NCBI GenBank assembly: GCA_963804375.1
Contig: CAWDQE010000018.1
Coordinates: forward strand, 1-64,000
DNA from: JANXQG01 sp963804375
Lineage (GTDB): Bacteria > Planctomycetota > Planctomycetia > Pirellulales > Thermoguttaceae
Direction of reading: 5' to 3'
DNA: 64,000 bases
In this document: positions 1-9,600 of the stretch, one piece after another
Position numbering within the stretch: position 1 is the stretch's first letter
How the letters are laid out: each line of letters begins with the position of its first letter
Notes under the pieces: model-generated
Database searches by the model: none
Seen by the model: only the letters and a program-made list of their open reading frames with translations
Told to the model about the DNA's origin: nothing
Made by a program: the position numbers and the translations under genes

Positions 1-543
1 ATACGGGTCCGAGTGTGCGTCGTGGACTTTCCAGTTGGCCGTGTATTTCGCCGCCAGCTCCGGCGAGCGGATCACCAGCAGGTTCTCGGCGTTGTGCTCT
101 TCGGCAGCCGTGGTGAAATTGAAGCTGCCGGTAATGACCACCTGGCCGTCGATGACAATGATTTTACTGTGGGCGATGGCGTGCTTGGCATCGATCTTCG
201 TGGGGATGCCCGCATGAATGACGAAGTCCGCCGACGTGTATTTCTCGCCCTTTTGGCTTTTGTCCAAGATGACCTCCACCTCGACGCCCCGCTTGTGGGC
301 ATCGACCAGGGCCTTGGCAATCGGGACGCTCGTGAAGCTGTAGGCTTGCACGAGAACCGTGGACTTGGCGGCGGCCAATTCCTTGACAACGGCTTCGGTG
401 CAACCGCCCTTCGGCGAGAAGTAGACCTCGATCGGCGGCAGCGATTGTGCGGCAGGGGCATCGGCTACCTGGGCCGGAGCCTGCTGGCAGCCGGGAAAAC
501 AGAGCGACAAGACGATCCAAACGCCGAAGAGAGACGATTTCAT
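1..543 (-). CDS. PLD-superfamily lipoprotein, 3' end outside window
   Basis: Exported phospholipase D-superfamily protein, probably a nuclease or phosphodiesterase acting outside the cytoplasm. Translation from the ATG at 543 stays open to the left edge (181 codons), so the C-terminus is missing. A signal peptide ends in a lipobox-like LCFPGC with Cys19. One HKD-type motif is visible: H125, K127, D132, then GSFN at 139-142, i.e. HxK(x)4D(x)6GSFN. A single HKD copy fits the Nuc-type subgroup, which is known to work as a dimer. The substrate cannot be told from sequence. Two other minus-strand frames over the same bases are low-complexity shadows. Confidence 0.85.
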   Translation of the reverse strand, partial: MKSSLFGVWIVLSLCFPGCQQAPAQVADAPAAQSLPPIEVYFSPKGGCTEAVVKELAAAKSTVLVQAYSFTSVPIAKALVDAHKRGVEVEVILDKSQKGEKYTSADFVIHAGIPTKIDAKHAIAHSKIIVIDGQVVITGSFNFTTAAEEHNAENLLVIRSPELAAKYTANWKVHDAHSDPY

Positions 544-696
544 AGAACACCTTTCCGTGGCGGGGACATTGGAGACGATAGCAGTCTACTCGACGAACAA
601 GCGACGGTCCAGATCATTCCCTCGCTGGAGGTGTCGGCAGCGATGCGACGTACTGAAGCCCTTACAAGCCACGATAGCACACCGATTGCCGCACTG

Positions 697-1632
697 CTAC
701 GACTTCTTTCCCAGACCACGGTTTTTCCAAATGTGCACTTCCCAGGTGAATCCCAACATGTCCAGCCGCCGCACTCGCTTCTCGGACATGATGCCTTGTT
801 TCCTGACTTCACGTTGGGTCTTGACCCAGCTACCGAGACGGGTTTTCGACATCGTTGAAACTTTACAGTGGCCGTGTTTCCGCTCGAACTCGACGAGGGC
901 AGCGTACATCGCTTCCCACTGAGCCTCACGCACGTCCCAAATAAAGCCGAGTGCGTCGAGTTTCTCGATGCGATCCCTTTTCAGCTTGTGGCATTTGTGC
1001 ATGCTCCGTAGGGAATGGACCCACGCCCCGAGGCGTGGGTGGGGCGGCCAATGCTTCGGTACGTTCACATCGCCATGCTCTTTCTGGTAAGCCACGAGGG
1101 CCGCATACATTTCCTGCCACCGCTGCTGCAATGGCTCCCAGGTGAGGCCAGCCTTCTCCAACTGCTTGATCTGTCGGCGATCAAGCCTTCCGGCGCGTTT
1201 CTTACTTCGTAGGTGGGTGAGCCACCAGGAAAGCTGCGGATTCTCCCGGCACCGATAGGGGACATTGCAATGCCCATGCCGTTCTTTGAAAACCGCCAGG
1301 GCCTTGATCATTCCGTCCCAGTCGTTACGATAGACGGCACGTTTTTTCAACGCCCAACAAAAGCCGATGGCATTCAGGCTGCGGACTCGCTCCTTGGCAA
1401 GTTTGCCCTGTTGTTTCGTCGTGCGAACATTGTGCACCCAGGCCGCAAGCGGCTGGTGCGGAGGATACTTGCTCGGCACGTTGCAGTGCCCGTGTTGGTC
1501 CCTGAACGCCTTCAGCTCCTTCAGACGTTGGTCCCAACGAATCGACGGGGGCCTATGATCCTTGCTCTTGGCTCCGGGGTTCGTTGCCTTCTTTCCGGTC
1601 ATGGACTTCAACTCCCGCTCAAGACTTGACAA
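697..1632 (-). CDS. Helicase-associated (HA) repeat protein
   Basis: 311-residue protein made of four tandem Helicase Associated repeats (PF03457 type), roughly residues 35-100, 105-170, 175-240 and 245-305. Each repeat has the sequence HGHCNVP or a variant (HGDVNVP, HGHCKVS), followed by a W..L/WV..R pattern and ending in a G(F/L)xW motif. In known proteins these repeats usually follow a DEAD/DEAH helicase core and may bind nucleic acid. Here no helicase core is present, so this is a stand-alone array. The first start is at 1632; an internal ATG at 1602 (MTGKK) is an alternative. No operon partner is obvious. Confidence 0.8.
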   Translation of the reverse strand: MSSLERELKSMTGKKATNPGAKSKDHRPPSIRWDQRLKELKAFRDQHGHCNVPSKYPPHQPLAAWVHNVRTTKQQGKLAKERVRSLNAIGFCWALKKRAVYRNDWDGMIKALAVFKERHGHCNVPYRCRENPQLSWWLTHLRSKKRAGRLDRRQIKQLEKAGLTWEPLQQRWQEMYAALVAYQKEHGDVNVPKHWPPHPRLGAWVHSLRSMHKCHKLKRDRIEKLDALGFIWDVREAQWEAMYAALVEFERKHGHCKVSTMSKTRLGSWVKTQREVRKQGIMSEKRVRRLDMLGFTWEVHIWKNRGLGKKS

Positions 1633-1653
1633 TCCTGCCGTCTCTTCTGCTGC

Positions 1654-1872
1654 CTACACACGATCCCGCTCCACAACTCCCGCCAGGCGACAGCATTCCC
1701 ACCAGGCCATCGCCTGCGAATACGCCGACGCGATGATCACCTGCCCGTCCTTCGTGGCATCGACTTGCCAGTAGCGAGAGCCGTCGGGCAGCTTGAATCG
1801 GGCTTCGCCTACGGACCAGCCGAGACGGTGTAAGAGACGGTGGGCGAGATCAATGGCGGGTGCGGGCTTCAT
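1654..1872 (-). CDS. Small hypothetical protein
   Basis: 72-residue protein of unknown function, ATG at 1872. The sequence is coding-like: AHRLLHRLGW amphipathic start, then alternating hydrophobic stretches (YWQVDA, QVIIASAYSQA) and a Trp/Cys pair (WWECC). No signal peptide or membrane segment. It lies 21 bp upstream of the HA-repeat gene start on the same strand, so co-transcription is possible. Confidence 0.5.
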   Translation of the reverse strand: MKPAPAIDLAHRLLHRLGWSVGEARFKLPDGSRYWQVDATKDGQVIIASAYSQAMAWWECCRLAGVVERDRV

Positions 1873-1921
1873 TGGAGCCCAGTCCTTGGGGATCGGAATC
1901 GACTTCGTTTCACGACTACGT

Positions 1922-2449
1922 TCATTTCCTGACGACGATCCAGTCGATCAGGAAGGTCTTATTCTTGTTCGATTCGTAGGACGCCGTGGAGCCAGGTCCA
2001 AGAGTCACATCGACAAGCGTAATGTCGAATCCATCCTTCGCTACCTGCCAAAAAGGATCAAAGAACGGATAACCGCCAGCAGGAAAACGATTTGTAAGCA
2101 GCACGATATAGTCGACGCCCAATCGAGCCACGACATCCGGAGCGAGTCTTACGCGGACATTCGTAGCATTGTCCTGGACGGCTCCGAGATGAAAAGTCGC
2201 CGTGCCCGCGGCGACGATGCGAGGCGATTGCATCTGGTTCACCCGGGTTTGAAGGTCGGCGACCTGCTTTTGCAGTTCCTTCAGTTGCTCGGCCTGGGCA
2301 TCGGCTGGCAGAGCCTTCTGATTGCCGGTGAATCCGCCGTTGGGTGGTGCGGAGGTCGCCACGCCTTTCAGGCACGGGAGCGTTAACAGGAGCAGTACCG
2401 TGATAGCGGCGGTAGGGATCAGGGTCGAAATAATACGCGGGCGAATCAT
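1922..2449 (-). CDS. Secreted coiled-coil hypothetical protein
   Basis: 175 residues, ATG at 2449. Residues 1-30 form a signal peptide or N-terminal anchor (LLLLTLPCL core). Residues about 50-75 (QLKELQKQVADLQTRV) are a heptad-like coiled coil. The C-terminal half is beta-rich (TATFHLGAV, VDYIVLLTN, GFDITLVDV) and ends in IDWIVVRK. No family recognised. Likely exported; role unknown. Confidence 0.65.
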   Translation of the reverse strand: MIRPRIISTLIPTAAITVLLLLTLPCLKGVATSAPPNGGFTGNQKALPADAQAEQLKELQKQVADLQTRVNQMQSPRIVAAGTATFHLGAVQDNATNVRVRLAPDVVARLGVDYIVLLTNRFPAGGYPFFDPFWQVAKDGFDITLVDVTLGPGSTASYESNKNKTFLIDWIVVRK

Positions 2450-2857
2450 GCGTTAAATCTCCGATTGGTGGCTTAGCAGCAATGTCGTAAGGCTTGGTAG
2501 TCTACCACGCGGCCGGCAAGGTCGTCAATTAAGCGGATCAAGCCGCGGCGGGCCACCGCATAGGTAATTTTCATCTCATGATCGAACTTTGCAGTTGCCT
2601 TATAGGCAGGCTGGGGTTGCTGGCGAAGAACACGACGCCGGATTATACTTGGCGAACGTCGGCTAAGCGGCTTAAGGAACCGTGACGCGGTGCATCCCAT
2701 TCAGATAACTCCGGATGCACCGTGCCGACGTTCTTTCAGCGTGAGCCTTGCGGTGGCCCATTGCCGTCTTCGATAAGCCGGTATTTGGACAAGCAATGGT
2801 GGTGGCCGCGAGCTAACGGACTGCACATGCCCGTGGCCACCTCGACTGCGACACTGC
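2450..2857. other. Intergenic, no gene seen
   Basis: About 400 bp between the coiled-coil protein and the nuclease gene. The short open frames here have no coding character, and no clear promoter or RNA gene was seen. Confidence 0.5.
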
Positions 2858-3781
2858 CTATAGTGCCGTGCTGAGGGTTTTTGCCAGGCGATGCCCTGCC
2901 TTGGCGGCAGCAATCCTCGCCACCTTGCCGGCGTTCTTCATGTAATCAGCGGGGACATTGGGGACGGCCTCCTTGCTTGGCTTGTCGTCCGAATTGGCCA
3001 CGGCCAACTTCCCATTCAAGTAGGCGTCTTTCTTTGCCGAAGCGAGACCTTCGGTCGCCCAGTCGTCCGGAGACGTTGCGGATTTCAGATCTGCATCGAT
3101 CTGTGCTTGGTTGTCCTTTTCGGTCTGTGCAATTTTTTCGATGGCTCCCTTAATTGACGACCATTTCGTTGACGTACCGAACAGGCCGTCCCACAGAGCA
3201 TGCAGCTTCTTGGGCTCTCCGCCCTTGATGCAGACAAGCAGGAGATTGCCGCCACGGTCACCTTTGGGAAACTTTTCGCTGAACAGGGCCGTGCAGTGAA
3301 GAGGTTGGTGTATGTCGCCGACAAGGTGCAGCAGCCAGCAGAGGTAAATCGGCTTCTCCTCTGCGGAGCCGGATTTTACCTTCGTTACTGCGTCTGTGAT
3401 TACCGTAACGGCATTTGGGCTCGCAGGCGGAAAATCACCCTCTTTCAGTTTCGATCCTTCTGGTACGTAGGGCTTGTTGATGTAGTGCCAGGTGGGATGA
3501 TTCAGCTTCGTCTCCCGATGATGGCTTCGGATCCAGTCGGGCCAAGTTGCTGCCCGCATGAACACCCACTGGTCCTCGGGGATGTTGTCCGGCCGATCAG
3601 CTACCAGGAACTCGGCGTAATGCGGGTGCGTTTTCAGGATACGAATAGCCGAATCCCTGGCTGGCTGGCTAAGCTGGTCCCACGCCAGTTTTGCGATGAC
3701 CATGTGGCCCTTGTTATTCCAGGCAAGGGCCGGGGAGGCACAGAACAGGCAGACTACGACGGCTACAATCGAATTCTTCAT
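2858..3781 (-). CDS. S1/P1 family nuclease
   Basis: 307-residue exported zinc-dependent S1/P1 nuclease, expected to cleave single-stranded nucleic acid outside the cytoplasm. The signal peptide ends in SPALA, so the mature protein starts with the Trp that is the conserved N-terminal zinc ligand of the family (WNNKGHMVIAKLA). Further family landmarks are HPHY, LHLVGDIHQPLHC, DRGGN and LHALWDG, which together supply the His/Asp tri-zinc ligands. The start at 3781 is chosen over a longer frame because it gives the signal peptide and has AAAGGA about 9 bp upstream. Length is normal for the family. Confidence 0.95.
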   Translation of the reverse strand: MKNSIVAVVVCLFCASPALAWNNKGHMVIAKLAWDQLSQPARDSAIRILKTHPHYAEFLVADRPDNIPEDQWVFMRAATWPDWIRSHHRETKLNHPTWHYINKPYVPEGSKLKEGDFPPASPNAVTVITDAVTKVKSGSAEEKPIYLCWLLHLVGDIHQPLHCTALFSEKFPKGDRGGNLLLVCIKGGEPKKLHALWDGLFGTSTKWSSIKGAIEKIAQTEKDNQAQIDADLKSATSPDDWATEGLASAKKDAYLNGKLAVANSDDKPSKEAVPNVPADYMKNAGKVARIAAAKAGHRLAKTLSTAL

Positions 3782-4103
3782 GATGGTCCTTTCCACAAAA
3801 TGAGGCAAGCGGTTCACCGTGAAGCACGATGCCACAGGCCGAAACCGGGCCGCTGCCTCCAGTTTATCGGTGGCGCTTGGTGGTCGTCAATCACCGCCCA
3901 TAACCAAAATGGATGAAGACGCCTGCGATCGAGACCCGTGGCGTGTCGCCTGCCGCCAAAGGGCGGCACGTGGTCGGGCTTTCTTCTTATCCCTCACCGC
4001 CTTTCTCGATGGCCAGGCTGGACCAGCATCGACGCCGACCAGCGACCAAGCCCACTGTCCATGGACACTCAAGAGCGTGTCGGCCACGCCGCCCGCCGCG
4101 AGA
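3782..4103. repeat. Intergenic with a shared 3'-flank repeat
   Basis: Holds an intergenic block around 3800-3900 containing CCAGTTTATCGGTGGCGCTT. A close relative (CCAGTTTATCGTTGGGGCTT) lies at 30949-30968, between two other genes. The central motif also resembles the inner part of the long palindromic sites near 25.4 and 28.7 kb (CAGTTTACCATTTT). No convincing gene. Confidence 0.45.
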
Positions 4104-4949
4104 TCAAGCTGCCCTTCGTGCCGCGTGCGCCGGGGACGAAGGCGAAGGGAAGGCCAGGATGGGTAGGGCGTGGGGTCGGTCGAAAGCCGCTGGGTTCGCA
4201 ATTCGTCTCGCTGCCCCTCGTCGCCGCCAAGCGTAGCCGAGCAGGCCGAGGGCGCCGGCGGCCAGCAGCGCCAGGGTGGAAGGTTCGGGCACGGTGGCGA
4301 AGTACGCGTTGGAGTGGGCTGCGATCTCGGAGGCCGATAGGCTCGAATTGTAAGTCGCCGCGGCGATGACAGTCCCATTGAATTCGTCGGTAAACTCGTC
4401 GTTGCCGTAAATAGATGCGCCAAGACCGACTTCGCCGCTGAGGGCGACCGCGAACGGGACTGATGAGCCGGTATCTACCCCGTCCACGAAAAGCTCCGTC
4501 GTTCCGGTAGCCGGATGTGCGACAAAATCGAGAACAACAGGTGTACCCAAGGTCTCTTGTACATTGAACCGATAATCGGCAACGGTATAGATCGTAGCAC
4601 CGTAATCACCGGAATCCGGAAATTGATCGAACTTGATGGCCTCGCCCCCATCGCCAACGCCCATCAAAGCGTCGGAACTGGTGAGGTCGGTCTTGGCATT
4701 GACAATGAACTCGTAGGTGTTGTTGCCATTTAACGTCCCGATGTTGACCGGCTCGGGACTCGTTGAGGCGTTTGTGGTCAAGAAACTGTTGGTCGCATCC
4801 GCCGACACATCCTTTGCGTAGGCACTGATGTCTGCTTGCGCTGACTCGCCGATGAGAGTTATCAGTCCCGCCATGGCGAAAACGGTGGCACAAGCAGGAC
4901 ACAACGGCGCAGCGGCCGAGAATAGAAAACGTCGCAGTTTGAAAAACAT
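4104..4949 (-). CDS. LamG-like PEP-CTERM exported protein
   Basis: 281-residue exported protein. N-terminal signal segment (residues about 5-35), a concanavalin/LamG-like beta domain in the middle (AKDVSADATNS to SLSASEIAAHS), and a PEP-CTERM sorting signal VPEPSTLALLAAGALGLLGY followed by WRRR. PEP-CTERM proteins are known to be processed by exosortase and often accompany exopolysaccharide. The start at 4949 is picked because GGAGG lies 6 bp upstream; an in-frame ATG at 4964 is weaker. Odd: about 37 residues follow the RRR, whereas these tails normally stop within a few residues, so the natural stop may have been lost. Confidence 0.85.
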   Translation of the reverse strand: MFFKLRRFLFSAAAPLCPACATVFAMAGLITLIGESAQADISAYAKDVSADATNSFLTTNASTSPEPVNIGTLNGNNTYEFIVNAKTDLTSSDALMGVGDGGEAIKFDQFPDSGDYGATIYTVADYRFNVQETLGTPVVLDFVAHPATGTTELFVDGVDTGSSVPFAVALSGEVGLGASIYGNDEFTDEFNGTVIAAATYNSSLSASEIAAHSNAYFATVPEPSTLALLAAGALGLLGYAWRRRGAARRIANPAAFDRPHALPILAFPSPSSPAHAARRAA

Positions 4950-5197
4950 GAATATCCTCCACATGATCGGAAGCGAGAAGCAATAAAGGTAATTCTTCGA
5001 CGAGCAACTAAAGGCTAACCGTGGTTCCGCGCACGACCACGCGAAAGAGCTGGATGAAGAGTGGGCAAGCGTCGAGCCACCGGCCAGAAGGCTGCCAAAG
5101 CCGCCGCCGATCAACCCCGCACCATCGTCTTGTAAAGCATTTGTTGTTTCCTCAAATGGTAAAGTCCTTCGTATCGACATCGGTGGCACGGCGCTCG

Positions 5198-5881
5198 TCA
5201 AGCCTTCGCCCTACGCCGCTGCCACGCCCAGCCCAGCAGGCCGATCGCACCGACGCCGAGAAGGGCAAGGGTGGATGGTTCGGGGATGACGGTGATGGGG
5301 GAGGAGAGGGCGTAAAAGGTACCCGAATCTCCATAGGGTAAATACTCCTCTGCAAGCCAGTGGTAGTCGGTTTCAAAACACCATCCGGATTCGCTCGGGT
5401 TGCTCCCGAGCCCCCCGATCCCCCCGGGGTAGGCCGTGCCGTCTTGTTCCTCAGACCCCGTCCAGGTAAGTAATGAGGGGGACTCTGAGCCGTTTTGATC
5501 GTATAGAATGGGTGAATTTATGTATCCGCTCCAGAGTTGAGCCGACCCAGACGCCACGAGTTGCCCTTGAGTGTTGTAGATCGGGATGTCGGCGTATGCT
5601 AGCGCGTTGGCATTCGCATTCACCGTCGTCGTCGATACGATAGCCTTCCAGGTTGCCGTGGGTAACAAAGGGTTTTCCGCCGCCTGTTGTGTGACAAATG
5701 AGTTATAAAAACTGATGTTCGAATTCGTTGCCGTCGTAGCCCCCGAAGTCACGAACGCCAACTGGTACTCCGATCCCGGAGCCAAACCTGTGGGAAGGAT
5801 GACTTCTGCCATCGCCGTTCGACCAAGCATAGTCGCTAACGCCGCCGCCAACAAACCTCGCACCATTCTTTTGCCGAACAT
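5198..5881 (-). CDS. PEP-CTERM exported protein
   Basis: 227 residues. Signal peptide at residues 1-25 (LLAAALATMLGRTAMA), a beta-rich body with no recognised domain, then IPEPSTLALLGVGAIGLLGW and QRRRAKA, a textbook PEP-CTERM tail. It is in the same direction as the neighbouring PEP-CTERM genes but separated from the downstream one by about 250 bp, so it may have its own transcript. Function unknown; cell-surface or secreted location is inferred from the sorting signal. Confidence 0.88.
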   Translation of the reverse strand: MFGKRMVRGLLAAALATMLGRTAMAEVILPTGLAPGSEYQLAFVTSGATTATNSNISFYNSFVTQQAAENPLLPTATWKAIVSTTTVNANANALAYADIPIYNTQGQLVASGSAQLWSGYINSPILYDQNGSESPSLLTWTGSEEQDGTAYPGGIGGLGSNPSESGWCFETDYHWLAEEYLPYGDSGTFYALSSPITVIPEPSTLALLGVGAIGLLGWAWQRRRAKA

Positions 5882-5931
5882 GATTCATTCCTTCAAGTGT
5901 TCAAGTACGAGCAAGCTGCCCGCCGCTGATC

Positions 5932-6621
5932 TCAAGTGTGCTTGCGTTGTTGAGCTGGAGCGACTCGCACACTTCGTCGGATTCGGTTACGTTTACCGTA
6001 CCGCCGTCGCCAGTCGTAGCCCAGCAGGCACAGCCCGCCCGCAAGCAATAAGCCTGTGCTGCCCGGTTCGGGGACAGGGTTGTTGAACGACAAGTTGTCC
6101 ATCACGAATTGTGTTCCACCACCGGCAATAAACCCCGGATGGGGTGTTCCGCCCGACGATGTAAACGTGAGGGTGTCAATGTTCGCCCAGTTGAGTATTT
6201 CCAGTGTCGGACTGCTGGCGTTTAGCGTGAAGTTTGTCGTGTCCATCACGGTTCCGCCGAGAGAGCCGACAGCTTCCAGATTCAAGCCATCATTCCAAAC
6301 CGCCGTGAAATACCCCGAGTTGAACGCAAACGAGCCGGTGCTGCTTATCGTGGCTGGGTATCCGTCAGGGTTGAAGGCCACGTTCGAGCCGGAAATAATA
6401 CCGTTGTAAGCACCGGTATTACCAGCGCCGGCTGCGACCGGATTCACATACCAAACGTTTGTCCAATCCAATCCGCCGTAGCCATTCGGGACTGGCGGAT
6501 TTCCTGCGCCGGGGGAAGGAAGGTCGTCAAAAGTGAGCGTTTCAGCGGGGGCCACGGTAGCACCGAAAAAGCCCCCGTCAGTCAAGACAAGCACGATCAG
6601 AATTGCAAGCATCTTGTTCAT
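5932..6621 (-). CDS. PEP-CTERM exported protein
   Basis: 229 residues from the ATG at 6621. Signal peptide (MLAILIVLVLTDGG core), a beta-sandwich-like body (LTFDDLPSPG, TNFTLNASS, MDNLSF) resembling choice-of-anchor domains, and PEP-CTERM tail VPEPGSTGLLLAGGLCLLGY then WRRR. About 27 basic residues follow the RRR. The ATG overlaps the TGA stop of the upstream 1150-residue gene (TGATG), so translation is probably coupled and the two products made together. Confidence 0.85.
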   Translation of the reverse strand: MNKMLAILIVLVLTDGGFFGATVAPAETLTFDDLPSPGAGNPPVPNGYGGLDWTNVWYVNPVAAGAGNTGAYNGIISGSNVAFNPDGYPATISSTGSFAFNSGYFTAVWNDGLNLEAVGSLGGTVMDTTNFTLNASSPTLEILNWANIDTLTFTSSGGTPHPGFIAGGGTQFVMDNLSFNNPVPEPGSTGLLLAGGLCLLGYDWRRRYGKRNRIRRSVRVAPAQQRKHT

Positions 6622-9600
6622 CAATAACCCCCCCTCTTGAAGCTACCTTCGACACCCCGTACCGGCACCAAAGAGGCTGTTTTCCGCCTGTGACTGTCTC
6701 GACGGACGTAGCCCGCGCCAACAAGACAGCCAACGCCAACGCCAAACAGCGCCAACGTCCCCGGCTCCGGCACGACGGTGAGCACCAGGTTGTTGCCTTT
6801 TACGGCAAGACTCGCCGGGTAGCCGTCGATCGTGCCGCTGGTGCTGGTGCCCAGCGTACCGCTGGGGGACGAACCGGCCTCGATCAAGTAGTACGTGCCG
6901 GGCGCGAAGTTAGCCGTGTACGGAAAAGCGAAATTGGAGAACTGCTGGCCGCCGAGCGTCAGGCTGCTGCAAGAGATCATGCTGCTTGTCGAGGGCGTGT
7001 CGAGTTCGAAATCCATGTCGGCTCCCGATGACAAGACCAGGCCGCCGCTAAAATGGAGGGTGCCCAACGGATTGCCCGGTGCGATCTGCCCGCCGGCGGT
7101 AACCGTGCCGCTACTCAGATGACCCGTGCCGCCCAGGGTGCCGCCGTTGACGGTGACGGCCGAGTTGGGAAGCCAGCCGTCGACGACCAGTTTGCCAAGG
7201 GTGATGGTTGTCGGGCCGGTATAGGTGTTGCTGCCGCTCAACGCGAGGACGCCGCTACCGATCTTATTGAGACTGCCCACGCCCTTGAGCATGCCGGAGA
7301 ACGTCGTGCTGGCGTTGTTGTTGCCGACGCTGAGAGCCACGGCGCTGGAAGACGTATTGGCCAAGCTAAGCGTGCCCGTGCCGGTCAGCCCGCCGAACGT
7401 CGCGGAGGTCAGCGTTCCATAGCTGAGAACACCGCTACCGCCGGTATCGAGCGTGCTATTCTCCAATGCCAGCGAGTTGCCCAGCGCGAGCGTGCCGCCG
7501 CCGATCAACGTGTTACCCGTGTAGGTATTGGCAGCGGCCAGGGCCAGCGTGCCGCTGTCGAGCTTCGTCAAACTGCCGGGACCGGAAAGAGAGCCGGAGA
7601 GCGTCACGGCAAAGCCGGCCGTATCAAAAGTCGCTCCGCCACCGCTTGTGCCGAGGTTCATGGGCAGGGTCGTGGTAAAACCGCTGCTGGCCTGAAGCAT
7701 TCCGCCGTTGAAGTTGAAGGCCGCCGATCCCGCCCCCCCCAGTAACTGGGGAATGAGCACGCCGCCATTTAAGTTGTAAGTGCCCTTGCTGCCGATGCCC
7801 AATTCGCTGCTGTTACTGATGCTGTTGGTTCCGCCGGACTGCGTGAAGGTTCCCGTGCCGGAAACGCCCACGTCCTCGTTTTCGGTGGCTGACAGTGAGC
7901 CGCCGGCCAGGTTGTAGGTCCCGCTCGCGCCGGAATTGTAGCCAAGATCAAGTCCATAGCTTGCGATGTTCGTCCCGCCGGACTGTATGAAGCTTCCGCT
8001 GCCCGAGTATCCCACGTACTCCGGCTCGCCAAAATAACTCGCGCCGATCAACTGCGCCTTGCCGCTCAGGTTGTAGGTCCCGCTGCTGCCAGTGTTGTAG
8101 CCGAGATAGAGAGCGCCCCCGGAGATGACGGTGTTCGACCCGCCCGTCTGCGTGAAGTTCCCCGTGCCGGAATAGCCAACGTACTGAGAAGCGCCGGTGG
8201 ACAGCGTAGCTCCGCCGCCAAGGCCGTAGGATCCGCTGTCGGCGGTACCGTAGCCGAGATAGAGAAACAGGTTCGTATTGCTCCCGGCGGTTTGCGAGAA
8301 GCTTCCTGTCCCCCTGCTGCCCACATACTGGTAGCCGGCGACAAGCGTTCCACCCGTGATTCCCGAAAGGGCATCGTTGACCGTCAAGACTCCACCATAC
8401 GTATACGAAGTGGGCACAGTGCTCAGGAAGCCCAGGTTGACATTGCCGTTGCCCGAAAGGACCAGCCCATTGTCCAAGTTGATATAGCGGTAGAAGCCCG
8501 ATGCCGTGGCCGTGATGGTCCCTCCCTGGCAATTGACCGGATCGTTGATCGAGCCGGCGCCGGCGAAACCCTGGCCGGCCGTTATCGTGAGCGTAGTTCC
8601 TGCCGTGTGGACGATGGCCAGGCAACTGTAACTGCGGAAGGCGGTCGACGGATTGAATCCGGCGGGGATGGTCAACAGCGAGTTGGCGCCGATGCTGAAG
8701 CGCATCGAGCCCACGTTGGTCAAGACGGCGTGGGAAAGATCGACGATGCTGTTGCTCCCAGCGAGGACGGTGCCGGTGCAATTCGAGAAATCGAGCGTGC
8801 CCAGGTTCGAGATACCACCGCCCGGCCCCAAAAGACCGCCGCTGTCGAAGAGCCCGTTCATACCGGTGTTGATGTTGAGGGTGCCGCCGCTGAAGACGTA
8901 GCGTCCGCCGGCGACGATGTTGAGGAAGGCGGTCGTGTTGGAGCCGCCGGTCTGCCGAAAGGAGGCCGTTGCAGCGGAACTGGAGATCGACTCCAGCGAT
9001 GCCGCCAGGACACCTCCGTTAAGGGTGTAGCTCCCGTAACCCCCGGCGTTGGCGGCAAGGATCAGCCAATTGGCTACGCTGTTGACCCCGCTCGACTGGG
9101 TAAAGCTGGCCGAGCCCGACTCGCCAATCGTTTCATTATCGTACATCGTGAGCTGTCCCAATCCGCCCAAGCTGTAGGACGCGGTGCTGCCTGGACACAG
9201 GCCCATCGAGAGGGCGGCGCCCGTGTTGGTGCCAATGACAGCCCCGCCGGACTGAACGAAGCTCGCCGCGCCGGAGTTGCCGAGAATAAGGGTACCGGCT
9301 GGCAAAAGGGTGGCCGACGTCAGGTAATAGGTGCCCTGGCTCCCCGCGTTCCAGCCAAGACGGACGTCCTCGGACACGTTGTTGGTTCCCCCGGTCTGCG
9401 TCAGCGTTCCCGTGCCGGCAAAGCCGACGTACTCGTATTCGACGCTAGCCTGACCGCTGTTGATGGTGTACGTCCCGCTGCTGCCCGGATTCCCGGCGAT
9501 CTCCAAGTTGTAGCCACCAACATTGATGGCTGTCCCCCCCGACTGTGTCAAGCTACCGGTGCCCGAATAGCCGACGTAACCGTAACTAAAGGACAAGACA